Assembly: GCA_013368325.1 (NCBI GenBank)
Contig: JAACJK010000001.1
Span: 2,356,001 to 2,420,000, forward strand
From: Ephemerocybe angulata
Lineage: Eukaryota > Basidiomycota > Agaricomycetes > Agaricales > Psathyrellaceae
Length of the DNA stretch: 64,000 nt
Direction of reading: 5' to 3'
The notes beneath the pieces were generated by a model that was given only the letters and a program-made list of their open reading frames with translations, did no database searches and had not been told where the DNA came from. Position numbers and translations under genes: made by a program. This document shows, piece after piece, positions 54,407 to 64,000 of the stretch (the stretch's first letter is position 1; every line of letters starts with the position of its first letter).

Positions 54407-57400
54407 TCCTTGGCCATTTATGGCAAGGGCACTTTTCCGCGGCACTTCCAGTGCCAAGCTTTTTTTCAGATTCAGGCATCGTGACCGTGGGAGTACCGTC
54501 ACCTGATGCTAAATTGGGTCCAAGCGCTTACCGGTACTTAGGTATCGTCCTCGTCGTCGACAAGGGTTACCACAAGCAGTGTTCTTACGAGCTCACATAC
54601 CTCGGTACCTCGCACAGCGCAGCAACGAACCATCAACGACTGAGACACTCTATTTCGAATAGTATATGCTACGTAGGTGTTGGTAATGATGACGATCATA
54701 GCCCCTAGTACCCACCCTTCTCCAGACGACGAATACCGATCGGTCTCAGAGACGTAGTTAATCTCGGAGAGGTAAACAGTCATTGGCAAGCTCCTTGAAA
54801 AGTGAACAAAACTCACCTTGATTGCGTGCAGACAGCCAAAAAACTCCAGCCCATCTCCTTTGCCCCACTCGTGGACAAGCACCAACGCCAACATCACACC
54901 CTCGTCGAATGCCACCGACGACCGTCATCCTCGCAAGCCACCGCGACGACGTTTTAGGCCTGCGCCAGACCCGCTCGCCTCCAAAGACACCGGCCATTTC
55001 ACTGCCGTGAAGCCCGACGGTCGCCCCTGGCGATGAATTCGAGCCTCCCGGTTGCTCGACATGTGCAGGGTCACAAAACATCGCCGACAATGACGACGTC
55101 TGCATCCGCAACCTGCCACGCCAACATTAACACTCAACTTCTGACCACCCCACCTCCCACTCACCTCGACATCCACAACGATGGCCTACACACGGACCAA
55201 CGTGCTCGACGGCCACCGCGACACGGGAAGCCCGCGAAACTAATCCAAATGATGCCCTCACGTATCAGGTACCAAGCCCAGTGAATCGACAGCCGGATCC
55301 AACGCCGACGCCGTTCCAACTCACGCCAAACGTGACTATCCAGTCCTGGAGGAAAGAAAGCACCGGTGAGTACAGAACACGCCTGTCAGTGCCGGCGTAC
55401 TCACCACCCAGCGCATAGCAGTCTACTCCACATCCAGCCAACCCAGAAACACATCCCCACACCCTCCACACCTCCACCACGAGTCCCGCACCTCCAGCAC
55501 CCGTCCCTGCGCACCCATGCAACCGCAACGGTGACAGCTATTCACCAACGTCTGACATCCAGCGCGATGGCCTCAAGCCTTGCAATGGCGACGCAGTCAG
55601 CAAGCAAGAATAACAATGGACAGGAGGGACTTACCAGTGGACCCGCAGGCCGTGTTGGACGAGTGCGGCGAGGACGACGAGCTCTGGGATTAAAAGGTGA
55701 GTTCGCTCGTGCTCGACTGCAACAGGTTTACTTACCGTTTCTGGCGGTCCATGCAGCGCTTACACCACTATGTTTCGGCCACACCGACAGACGGCGCACT
55801 CGACATGCTCAGCGTCGTCGCGGCTATCGGAAACGCCGACGGCTAGCTAGGGCGTTGGTCAGCGTCCGGAAATCGGACTGGAGAAATGGGCTGACCATGC
55901 AGGGAGCTCGACGGCGAGTTCTGCAGGGTTTGAACTGACAGGTCAGCTCGATGTGTGGCAGATCGACGAGGTGAGCTGCTCCGGAAAGAGGGATTGGTGG
56001 TGCGCACCCGGCGCAGTGCCCTCGATGTGAGAGGGTGGAGGGACCGCTGGGTCGTCGTCGTGTGCAATGGGAAGAGCACTCTGAACAACGGACAAGACGC
56101 AAGGTGAGCACGAAATCCAGTGTTGTGCAACGTACAGTGCTCACCTCGCTTCGGTCCTCCCAGCGCTACAGGCGCAAAGGCCTTGCCGGTCGCACAACCG
56201 TCGCATGCCCCGACCCACGTTCCCCCATTTTCGACGATGTGAGGTGCGTGATTCGAGTTCGAGGGCGTGTGCTGCGTTGGTGCTCCGTGCTGAAAGGCTC
56301 GTTTTGACGGTGTAGAGGGCTCGCCGTGCACGGGCGTAAGCTGTTGGATGCGACGATGATGGTCTGGGAGTCATTGGGGTGGTGGGCGCGGGCGCAGGAG
56401 ATGCATCTGTCGAACAGTATACATCAGCGACTGCCTCAACCCCTTCAGCGGTTACGACTCATAGCGCTCTGAGGCTTTGCTAACTCGATTTCTCGAAGTC
56501 CTTTCTTAACAAATCGATGCCTCTGGTTGTACACCGTGCGTCAGATACCAACGGCTTCAGGTTGGTGTCCTTCTCACTACATTCGCCGTCCCGCTCACCG
56601 GATTTAATCCTATAGCTACTTCCAAGCTACTTCGTCATCCCGAAGGACTCGAACAAACCGGCAGTCAGTGTCTCGTAACTCGTTTGGCGCGCTAGTCAAG
56701 CTATGTACATATGTACCTTCTGAACAATAAACTGCTTTTCACTTCGTGGTCTTGAATGGATTCTGCGATATGAATTGACAGGTCAGTCGATTGAAGTGAA
56801 CATCTTGTGTCAGGACTGTGGCGCCGTAACTGGATAAAGTAAACAAAGCCCAACTGACGACGTACTTTCACACTGTGTTTCGATGAAAGCAGGTGTCCAA
56901 TGCGGGTCAGCGTGTTGTGCGTCATGCTCGGGGTGCTTAAAACCGACCTTTGTCACCGTTGTCGGTGCAATTTGGTGATGCACTCTGTGAGTTGTTTGGT
57001 TTCTTTAGTTGTTTTGGAGTCTTGCTCGCTGGTCCTTTCACAGATGGCATCATCTCATACAACGACGGTGGCCCTTGTATGTCCTACTTGTACTTGAGCA
57101 TTTACATTGCACTAACTTACGACTCACAGTTTATTTAAGCCTCGGCGGCCGTGATGATGCAGGACAACACTCAGGTTAGCACGGTGCCCATCCATCTTTC
57201 AGGATTACCGGGGTGAAGATGACCGGCGGTTAAGGTCAGCAATTCATTTGGGGTTACTACGCAAGGCTGACAACCATTTGAAAGAAACAGTCCAAGCCTG
57301 AGTATACCCCGCATCCACCCAAAGTTGATTCTGACAGATTCCCATCCTCCAAGAAATCCTGTAAAAATCACATAAATTCCAAATAAATTCGTAGAAAATA

Positions 57401-57628
57401 TTGATTGCTCAAGTATCAAGCTATTTGAGTCCCTGAACTTTGAACATGGGGAACCTGCGTGATTATTCACAGTTTCGGCCAGCCAAATGTGGTCTGACAA
57501 CATGAAGTCACTCTGGGTGGTCCAGGAAGTCAACAGGGAGTGCATGAAAGTTGAGGCAAATTTAAGAGAGAAAAACCAAATAAATGGCCAAGGAATCTGC
57601 CACGCGAAGCGGTGGTCTACTTCCCACA
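54407..57628. mobile_element. Nested 3.2 kb non-autonomous element, Helentron/Helitron-like candidate
   Basis: It interrupts the 5' LTR. The left end starts TCCTTGGCCATTTAT (54407-54421). The exact 15 bp inverse, ATAAATGGCCAAGGA, lies at 57580-57594, 34 bp inside the right end, so the inverted repeats are asymmetric. A hairpin CCACGC-GAA-GCGGTGG (57600-57615) stands 13 bp before the right junction, and another, GGCACT-TCC-AGTGCC (54441-54455), lies near the left end. This layout is the hallmark of Helentron-type rolling-circle elements. Base AGT is found on both sides, either a 3 bp duplication or chance. No transposase, Rep or helicase is seen; frames inside (for example 55366-55938 plus, 57171-57629 minus) have no recognisable content. 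Confidence 0.6.
57580..57615. repeat. Subterminal inverted repeat and hairpin of the nested element
   Basis: ATAAATGGCCAAGGA (57580-57594) mirrors the left terminus. It is followed after five bases by a six-pair hairpin with a GAA loop and one bulged G (57600-57615). Confidence 0.65.
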
Positions 57629-57770
57629 AGTAATATATATATGTCTACTCTACGGTCCAAGCACGAAAGAGAGAAAGAAAGAAAGAGAGAAAAAGAAACA
57701 GACGCCGGTCGAGTCAATCGACCTTTGTCTTTGTGCTGCTGCGGTGGACCCTGCGCGTCCTATCGCAACA
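57629..57770 (-). repeat. 5' LTR of copia element, outer part with TATA-like sequence
   Basis: From 57632 it matches 49030-49168 of the complete LTR, including AATATATATATG and the purine-rich tract, and it ends TCGCAACA at 57770. The next five bases, CTGCC, are the right target-site duplication. Confidence 0.88.
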
Positions 57771-57954
57771 CTGCCTTCTGCGTTTGTGACGTATGACCCT
57801 CCGAACTGTGATTGGCGCCTTGGCACTGCCACACGCACAAAGCAGCGCGACTTCTCATCGTCGAGCTCTCAAATTTTGGGCTTATATAGATCACAGTACC
57901 TACAACATACCCTCATCTGTGCTAATACCAGGAGTAAATTGAGTCAGAGTAAGA

Positions 57955-59962
57955 TCAATAAAGGTAGTCTAGCAGATGCACATCTCCCCCCTCGCAAGCC
58001 ATGTCCACCATACGACCAGAGGCGACACAAGCCGACCATCTCTGTGACCACTGGCGCCTCCTATCTGGCTCATAGAATCGCGTCACAGAGACACTTGCAG
58101 CCTGTCCTGGCTGAGATGCATTCTGTGCGCTCGAGGACGACGGTCCAGTAGGGAGAGGAGTGAATGTACCAAGGGAATACGCGAAGTTGTGTTGTTTCGA
58201 TACCCTGTAGTCATCACCGGACTTGTGCTCTATAATGCGGCTGTTGAGGAAGGCAAAAGAAAGACTGGAGTCGGATAAAGAGGGTGCAAACTGGGGCGAT
58301 GTCCAGGAGGCTCCAGTCACTGGGGCCTGTATCTTGAACGATGCCATGGTGTCGACGGACAACATATCTACCGATCGCCGGGTAGAATTTGTTACAGTAC
58401 CCACGCGTTGAGTGCCAATGGTGCATCGAAGGCAGCTCGTAATGGTCCTGCTGGTCGGTCCAACCCAGGTTACGGGGTGACTACGCTTTTTCCAAGGAGC
58501 GCTGAAGACATCAAAGGTGAGGGGGAGTGTCTGAAGCCCGCTCTGAGGTACATTTATTCCGTGCCAATGGCGACCTTTGGGCTCTGGAAACGGTATCGGG
58601 AGGAGGGCGTCAGGAAGTACGGTGACTGCTTCCACGATTGAGAGGCTACGCCCTGTGATTCTTGTAAAGCTGGCCAGCGCGGGCACCTCCCAGACATGTA
58701 TACCCCACTGCGCACCCCGCCTGAAGACCATGACAAAGTCACCGGCAAACACAATGTGCTACAGATGGTTCAGCTTTATTGAAAGTTGTTTTATGGGCTT
58801 GGTGTGGCCTACCTCATCAGACGAGTACTTCTGAGTGGGAATAGGGGCAATGGGTATCGCAGCATATGAATGACAGATAAAGTTCCAAAGGACGACGGTG
58901 TTGTTGACACGGATGAGCATTACATCCCCAGAGACGATCGGATTAGACACATGCAGATTGTGGATGAGGTTAGTGATATGAAGCTCTGCGAGACACTTGA
59001 AAATTAGATCGCTGGGAGATACAGCATGTATTTTTATCCTGAATATTGAGATTTTTTGTCAGCACGAGAGCAGTGTCCTGCTTGGCTGGATGGGCAGACT
59101 CACATGCACCCAGTTCCATACCCTGACAGGTAGGTGGCGACACGCAAAGATACATCGTTGCCTGGATCGACCATAGCGGTAACAGCGGTCACATTGAGAC
59201 CAGCTGGCTTGCCATTCTTTATCTCGGCCATAAGACTCGGCTTCCTCAGCGGTGAAGATCCAGGTACACCCAGATCCCATAGTTGCACCGTAAACGAACC
59301 ATCAGCTGCCTTGTTCGGAGCCTGCGTAACTTGAAAGAGGAATCGTCCCCCAGGTACCAGGTGTCTGACCCACATGAATTTGACCGAGCGGCTGCCACCC
59401 ATTTTAAACCCACGTTTGCGAAACGGCGTCAAATCCGATGCTGGCACGAGTATTTGGGCCTCGTGCAACTCGTCCGCTGGCCAGGAATGCCTGGCCACCA
59501 GCGCTTTAAAAAGCTCTGGTCCCAGAGCAGCCCTTTGCAGCTCTTTGACGCTCATCTCCTCGACGGGAAATGAAGGACCGAAGAGATCGTACTTGCGGCA
59601 TACCGAGCGCAATATCGCTCTCCAGACCGACTTTTCGGAGACTAGAGTCCGCAGGGTGCGGGATACCTATGAGTCATAATATATCGTCAGCATGGCAGTT
59701 GGGCATACCAGGACAACGGTGACTGCAGACGTACCTGACCCAGAAAGAGCACTTCAGAAGGTTCCATTTGCTCGAAGGCATTGCACCAGACTTCATGTGG
59801 AAGGATAGGCCGATCTCCCCGTCGCTGGGCACGCGTTCTGACCGGCATATTGGGCTGACCTTGTGGGGCCCAGGTAGTGGGAAGGACCAAGGTGCTGAGC
59901 AAGCCTGTAGTGGGTTCACGAGTCAGACCCAATCGCGGGAAGATGGCAGTGCAGTTTGGCAT
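57955..59962 (-). CDS. F-box protein of unknown target
   Basis: Four exons (59962-59735, 59666-59104, 59038-58813, 58758-57955) give 606 residues. The F-box is at about residues 54-95 (PILPHEVWCNAFEQMEPSEV, then RTLRTLVSEKSVWRAIL across the first intron). The rest has scattered beta-strand-like segments (FTVQLWDLGVPG; VLWNFICHSYAAIP; FVMVFRRGAQWGIHVWEVPA) that may form a propeller, but no clear WD or Kelch repeat. F-box proteins hand substrates to SCF ubiquitin ligases by binding Skp1; the substrate is unknown. The copia element ends 185 bp downstream of the stop. Confidence 0.78.
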
Positions 59963-60464
59963 TGTTAATTTCTGACCTCGTGCCTCACATCGCCGTTAAC
60001 TTATTGCTTCGTGCATCCCGGGTTGCAAGGTTGAAGCTACCAGCTTGGATCTTCGATGACATGCTGGGGGGCAGTATGTTTAAGACACCTATTTCCCTGT
60101 AATGCCCGACACTTGAGTGTACGCTCCTGATAGGATTTGGTGTCGCAAACAGGCGCCCAATAAGCGCCGAATAGAGAAAGGATTTGGAAGAAATGCTCCC
60201 ACTACCATGGTAGGGAACGCCTTGAATCTACAAATATCCTAGGAGAAAACCATGAGCTGGTGTCGCTGTACTTTGGCGGTTGACGACCCTTGCTAGATGC
60301 CCTTACAACCGGCCTCCATCCGGCCCGACTACGTGATTTGGCAAAATAGGGGCTCATCCATCTCTGCGCCAACAGCGATAACGAAGCGATAATCGCAAAA
60401 ACCACTTTCTCTCAATTCTTCCTTACACTCCAGCCCGAAAAATCCCCTCCAATAACCTCTACCC
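59963..60464. promoter_or_regulatory. Divergent promoter region of F-box and racemase genes
   Basis: 500 bp between two start codons facing away from each other. No coding frame above 67 codons, and none recognisable. Confidence 0.4.
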
Positions 60465-61421
60465 ATGTCCACCAAATCTCACCAGGCATCCTCTTCCGGG
60501 ATCGCCCTGCTCGTCATCAACCCCAATACCACAGTCGCCATGACCGAAGGACTCCGCACCGCGCTCAGCCCCCTCACACCACCAGACGCAACCCTCACTT
60601 TCTACACCGCACCCGCAGAGTACGGCGCGCCGCACGCCATCACAGACATCGCGACAGGGGTGGCGAGTGCCCATGCGTGCTTCAGGGACATAACAGAGAA
60701 GAAGCTTTTGGACCAATACGACGGGTTTCTCGTGTCTTGTTGTGCGTAGCCCCACTTCACTCGTCGCGTCAGATGCAGCTCGACTACTGATCATGATATT
60801 TAATAGTCTCTGACCACCCATTAACACACATCCTCCGCGCGCACACCTCTAAACCTGTTCTCAACATCCTCGAATCGAGCATCTCACACTCGCTCCTCCT
60901 CGCCCCACGCTTCGGGATCCTCACCACCGGAACCGGTTTCGGATACATCTACCACCAGGTAATGTAATAAATACTCAAACTCTCCAAGTTCCGTATCCGC
61001 CACGCACCCCTCGCGTATCGCACGCGTACTCATCGAAACGCAACAGGACGTCCGCAACTTCCTTGGTGCCTCCTCAGACCGCTTCGCCGGACTCCTCACA
61101 GTAGGCGTTGGCCCAGCGGAGCTCGACGGTACTGGTTCAATACCGAAAGCTGAAGTCGATAAACGGCTCCGCGAATCCGCTTTGAAGATGAAGGGGGAGC
61201 TAGGCGCCGATGTCATTATTCTGGGATGCGCAGGTACGTCACCACTTTTCTTTGCACCGTAGGTGCTGACTGTTGCATTGTCAGGAATGGCCGGCATGGA
61301 ACCACTCGTTAGAAACGCAGTAACCGACGCTGGTCTAGGGCAAGTTCGCGTTGTAGACGGCGCAAAAGCAGGTGTCCAGTTCCTCGCAGGCCTCGCCAGA
61401 CTTGACAAAGCATCAAGATGA
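60465..61421 (+). CDS. Asp/Glu/hydantoin racemase family protein (DCG1-like)
   Basis: Four exons (60465-60741, 60807-60958, 61047-61233, 61285-61421) give 250 residues, the usual family size. Markers: ALLVINPNTTVAMTEGL at the N-terminus, the first catalytic cysteine in SCFSDHP, ILTTGTGFGY, and the second cysteine in IILGCAGMAGMEPL. Two cysteines acting as acid and base are the hallmark of cofactor-free racemases. Yeast DCG1 is linked by regulation to allantoin/nitrogen use; the substrate here is unproven. Many bacterial relatives have SDPG where this has SDHP. Confidence 0.87.
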
Positions 61422-61533
61422 TGAGCAGAATGGGATAGGATTTTGCGTATGCATGAGGAGCAGTAAGCAACCTAAAGCAAAGGAACGGCCAAGCGGTATA
61501 TGTAAGGAATGAAGTCGTACATCCAAACCCAAT

Positions 61534-63026
61534 CTACTCGGCAGCGACCTTGGCGACCTTGTTCTACGGAAGGGAGGTCAGACGCTGGCGTATCGAGTGT
61601 AAAGTTGAGACGCACGTATCCAGCACCCTCGAAGTCGTAGTTGATTCCGAGCTCCTCGAGCTTACGCTTACGCTGGTTCTGTCGCTTGATGAGACGTCTT
61701 GAAGCGGCGTACTGCTCATCCCCGTCACGTTTCTGCAAAAGGCCAGAGCATTGAGATTGAGAGAAACGTCGGCAAGAAAGATCAAAACCGACCTTGTTGT
61801 GGCTTGCCCTGGTCAACTGCTCTGGGGGGACGGTCCTCCACTTCCTGTTCGCACCAACCCACAGTTGCGGGTGCACCTTATCCTTGGGGATGAGCTTACA
61901 CTGCATGATGTGTCCGTTCATCAGGTAGTTGTCCATCGTATCGGCGACAATCTTGGCTACTGAGGCAGAGTCGAATTCTACGAAGCCGTAGTGTTTCGAT
62001 TTGCCGGTCTAAGATACAGGTCAGACTTTCGTTCAGCATTGATAGATGATTAGTAGCGCACCTTCTTGTTCCTGGACAATCTAATTCGAGTAACGTCTCC
62101 GAATTGCGAGAAATAAGCCTTCATTTGTTCTTCGTAGAAACCGTGAGGGATACGGCCGAGGAAGAGAACGCCACGTTCACCAGTCTAGTGGACAAAACGA
62201 GGGTTTAGCGAAGGTTGAATAAAATAAAGTAATCAGAGCGCACCGGGTTCCGCTTAGCCTTCTCCAACTTCTTCTTCACCGTCGTGTCGTCCTTATCAAT
62301 AGTCGGGAGCTTGGCGACGTCGAAGGCGCTCGGCTCAGCATCCATATCATCATCGTCCTCGTCCGAAGAATCCTCGTCGGTCGAGAATCCGTGCAGATGA
62401 GTCTCCCCCTCCTCCTCGTCCTCAGAAATCTCGTTTTCCATATCCTCAAGCGCCGCTTGCTTTTCAACTGCAGCCCGCTCAGCATCCTTGTCCTTCTTCG
62501 ACGTGCCCTTGCCCTTCTTCGCCTCAGCCTTGGGTGCCTCGACCTTCTTCACCTCAACCTTCTTCACCTCCTCAACATCAGCCATCTCCTCGTCCTCATC
62601 CTCGGCATCCGACGCAACAGCGCCCTTTATCGGCTTGGGCTCAGCCTGTTTTCTCCTCGAATGGGGACCCTTCGCCTTCTCAATCGCCTCGGCCGTCTTT
62701 CTCTGGTGCTTCCTCAGTTCAAGCCCAGTAGGCGGTTTCGTGGGTACGCGGGGTTTGGCAGCAGGGGATGCGGTAGCGGTAGTCTTGGACTTTTTGGGTG
62801 ACGGTGCTTTCACAGCCTCTTCTGTGGCGGTGGTGGTAGTGGCCTTCGCAGCCTTCGAGGTGGGGGCGTCGTCGTTGGCGTCGCTCTTGCGCTTCAGACT
62901 CGACTTTTTGCTCGCAGCCGGTGCCGGGGCGGCCTCGACGGGTGCTTTCGCGACCTTGTCCTTCTTTGCGGCTTTTGTTGAGGACGATGAAGAGCCCGAG
63001 GGCTTGGCTGAGGTCGGTTTGGCCAT
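61534..63026 (-). CDS. NOP15: NOP15/NIFK-like RRM ribosome-biogenesis protein
   Basis: Five exons (63026-62244, 62184-62062, 62008-61793, 61732-61616, 61563-61534) give 422 residues. Residues 1-260 are a low-complexity, lysine/alanine then acidic extension. One RRM follows, with RNP2 as [17 protein letters not shown] and RNP1 as [12 protein letters not shown], separated by [16 protein letters not shown]. The context RIPHGF and [15 protein letters not shown] is specific to NOP15/NIFK, a nucleolar factor needed for 60S subunit maturation (ITS2 processing). A basic tail ([20 protein letters not shown]) ends the protein. The ATG at 63026 was preferred to one 126 bp upstream in the same frame because of the MAKP start and the composition. 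Confidence 0.88.
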
Positions 63027-64000
63027 TGAGGATCCGTTCAAGGGGAGGAGGATGCGATCAATAAATTTGGAGAAAATGCCCTTTCGGTTTTTGATGCCAA
63101 GCACATCCGGGGATATCACAGTTAACGCTGACCCCACAGCATTCGACTTCAACGGTCAACTTGCGAACGCTTCATCGTTTTTCTGAGCTGCACATAAGCT
63201 CAACGGTCGCACATTCCCGAATTACGGTTCAATGAAGCGGCAAAAGGGCCAATACGGGGGAGATATCGCTCTTATCACTGCCAGGAGCATCAAGCGAAGC
63301 TTTGAAGATCATTGCTCGTATCGACGTCCTTTCCGCAATGTCTCCAGGATAACAGTGTCTGCAGCGGAGTTCATTCTCAAACCTTTACGATCACAAGAGC
63401 CGGACGAGATGGGCCACATCCGCTATGGATATCTGCGAGTAAGGCGATGATGACCGGGGCCTCAGCAAGTCATTTCATTTCGGAGGAGGATGCACTTGTG
63501 GAGGTCAGGGCAACACATCTGTGAGGCGACATCTTCGCTTTCGATCCAATTAAGTTTCACGTCTGGAGCCCGCGAGAGCTTGAACAGCAACTGGAAGTCT
63601 CTCCCCTCCTCTCCTGGCCTTCGAGTAGGTTCTCGTAGGACTCAGGACTTTGATTCAACTCAGCTCAACAAGACCCGAAAGGTACTCAAGAGAACGGATG
63701 AGAGGACTTGACCAGAGGTGGCCGCTGGGCAGAAAAGGGCGCCCTAACTGAACGAAGGAAGGAGTCAGCGTCAAGGTCAACTCTGACCCGAAAGTGGCGG
63801 CGGGACCAACACGGACCCACGCCGATTTGCCCACGGTCGCTGACAAATCGCGGCGGACTCATTCGCAAAGACCCTATGAACGCGAGATTGTATGATCGTC
63901 GATAAAATCACCTAAAATTTCGGCAATCGGGTGGACGATGGGATCTCTGGCAAGTAGGGGTACGACCGTTTGGCGTTAGTCGTGTCTGTTGCGTGAGCGT
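63027..64000. other. Right edge without a recognised gene
   Basis: About 970 bp: the NOP15 promoter followed by sequence with only 60-73 codon frames on both strands. None is convincing. A gene may begin beyond the window. Confidence 0.4.

Larger units (their letters stand above)
48841..57770 (-). mobile_element. Ty1/copia LTR retrotransposon with a nested 3.2 kb insertion
   Basis: The element runs right to left. It is bounded by CTGCC duplications and has 328 bp LTRs, a primer-binding site, one gag-pol frame and a polypurine tract. Without the nested insertion it would be about 5.7 kb. The 189 bp shared without interruption by both LTRs (48841-49029 and 54218-54406) is identical, and the remaining 139 bp also agrees where the right LTR resumes at 57632. 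This points to recent insertion. Confidence 0.92.

Noticed and set aside
55366..56374. Arginine- and serine-rich open frames within the nested element, on both strands.
   Set aside because: No domain, no splice structure, and overlapping frames on both strands. They look like composition artefacts of GC-rich repeat DNA.
1..64000. CRISPR arrays, rRNA genes, bacterial-type operons.
   Set aside because: No regular spacer-repeat pattern, no rRNA-like sequence, and gene structure is clearly eukaryotic.

Overview
The window reads as nuclear DNA of a basidiomycete fungus, most likely a mushroom-forming agaricomycete. Genes are dense, lie on both strands and carry many 45-70 bp GT-AG introns, often with very short exons. 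The content fits: F-box and MYND-finger proteins, a PL3 pectate lyase, a YVC1-type vacuolar channel, a YANK-type kinase, a hAT DNA transposon and a Ty1/copia retrotransposon. No rRNA, CRISPR, bacterial operon or credible tRNA gene was seen. All gene models are read by eye from splice signals and reading-frame continuity.

Layout. 0.7-5 kb: an NPR3/NPRL3 gene (+) and an NAD-dependent epimerase (-). 5.1-10.7 kb: a WD40-like gene whose coding sequence is split by a 3.3 kb hAT transposon that itself encodes an uninterrupted 865-residue transposase. 10.9-15.4 kb: two divergently transcribed paralogues with beta-trefoil-like repeats. 16-24 kb: YVC1 channel (-), YANK kinase (+) and macro-domain protein (+). 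24-31 kb: DapA-family aldolase (+), YhhN membrane protein (-), MDR oxidoreductase (+), small secreted protein (-) and PL3 pectate lyase (-), a possible pectin-use neighbourhood. 33.6-41.7 kb: an unrecognised gene (-) and a 5'-truncated inverted copy of it (+) that flank MAF1 (-) and an SCP2 sterol-carrier gene (+). 42.4-47 kb: two tandem MYND-finger paralogues (-). 47.4-48.6 kb: a disordered protein with a conserved-looking tail.

48.8-57.8 kb is a nested mobile region. A copia element with one 1668-codon gag-pol frame is bounded by 5 bp target duplications. A 3.2 kb non-coding element sits in its 5' LTR right beside the TATA-like sequence. The inserted element has asymmetric inverted repeats and a subterminal hairpin, resembling Helentron-type elements. 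The last 6 kb hold an F-box gene (-), an Asp/Glu/hydantoin racemase (+) and a NOP15-like ribosome-biogenesis gene (-).

Functional links are inferred. NPR3 and MAF1 both belong to nutrient/TORC1 control, and the aldolase plus pectate lyase suggest growth on pectin. Most remaining neighbours look like unrelated housekeeping genes.
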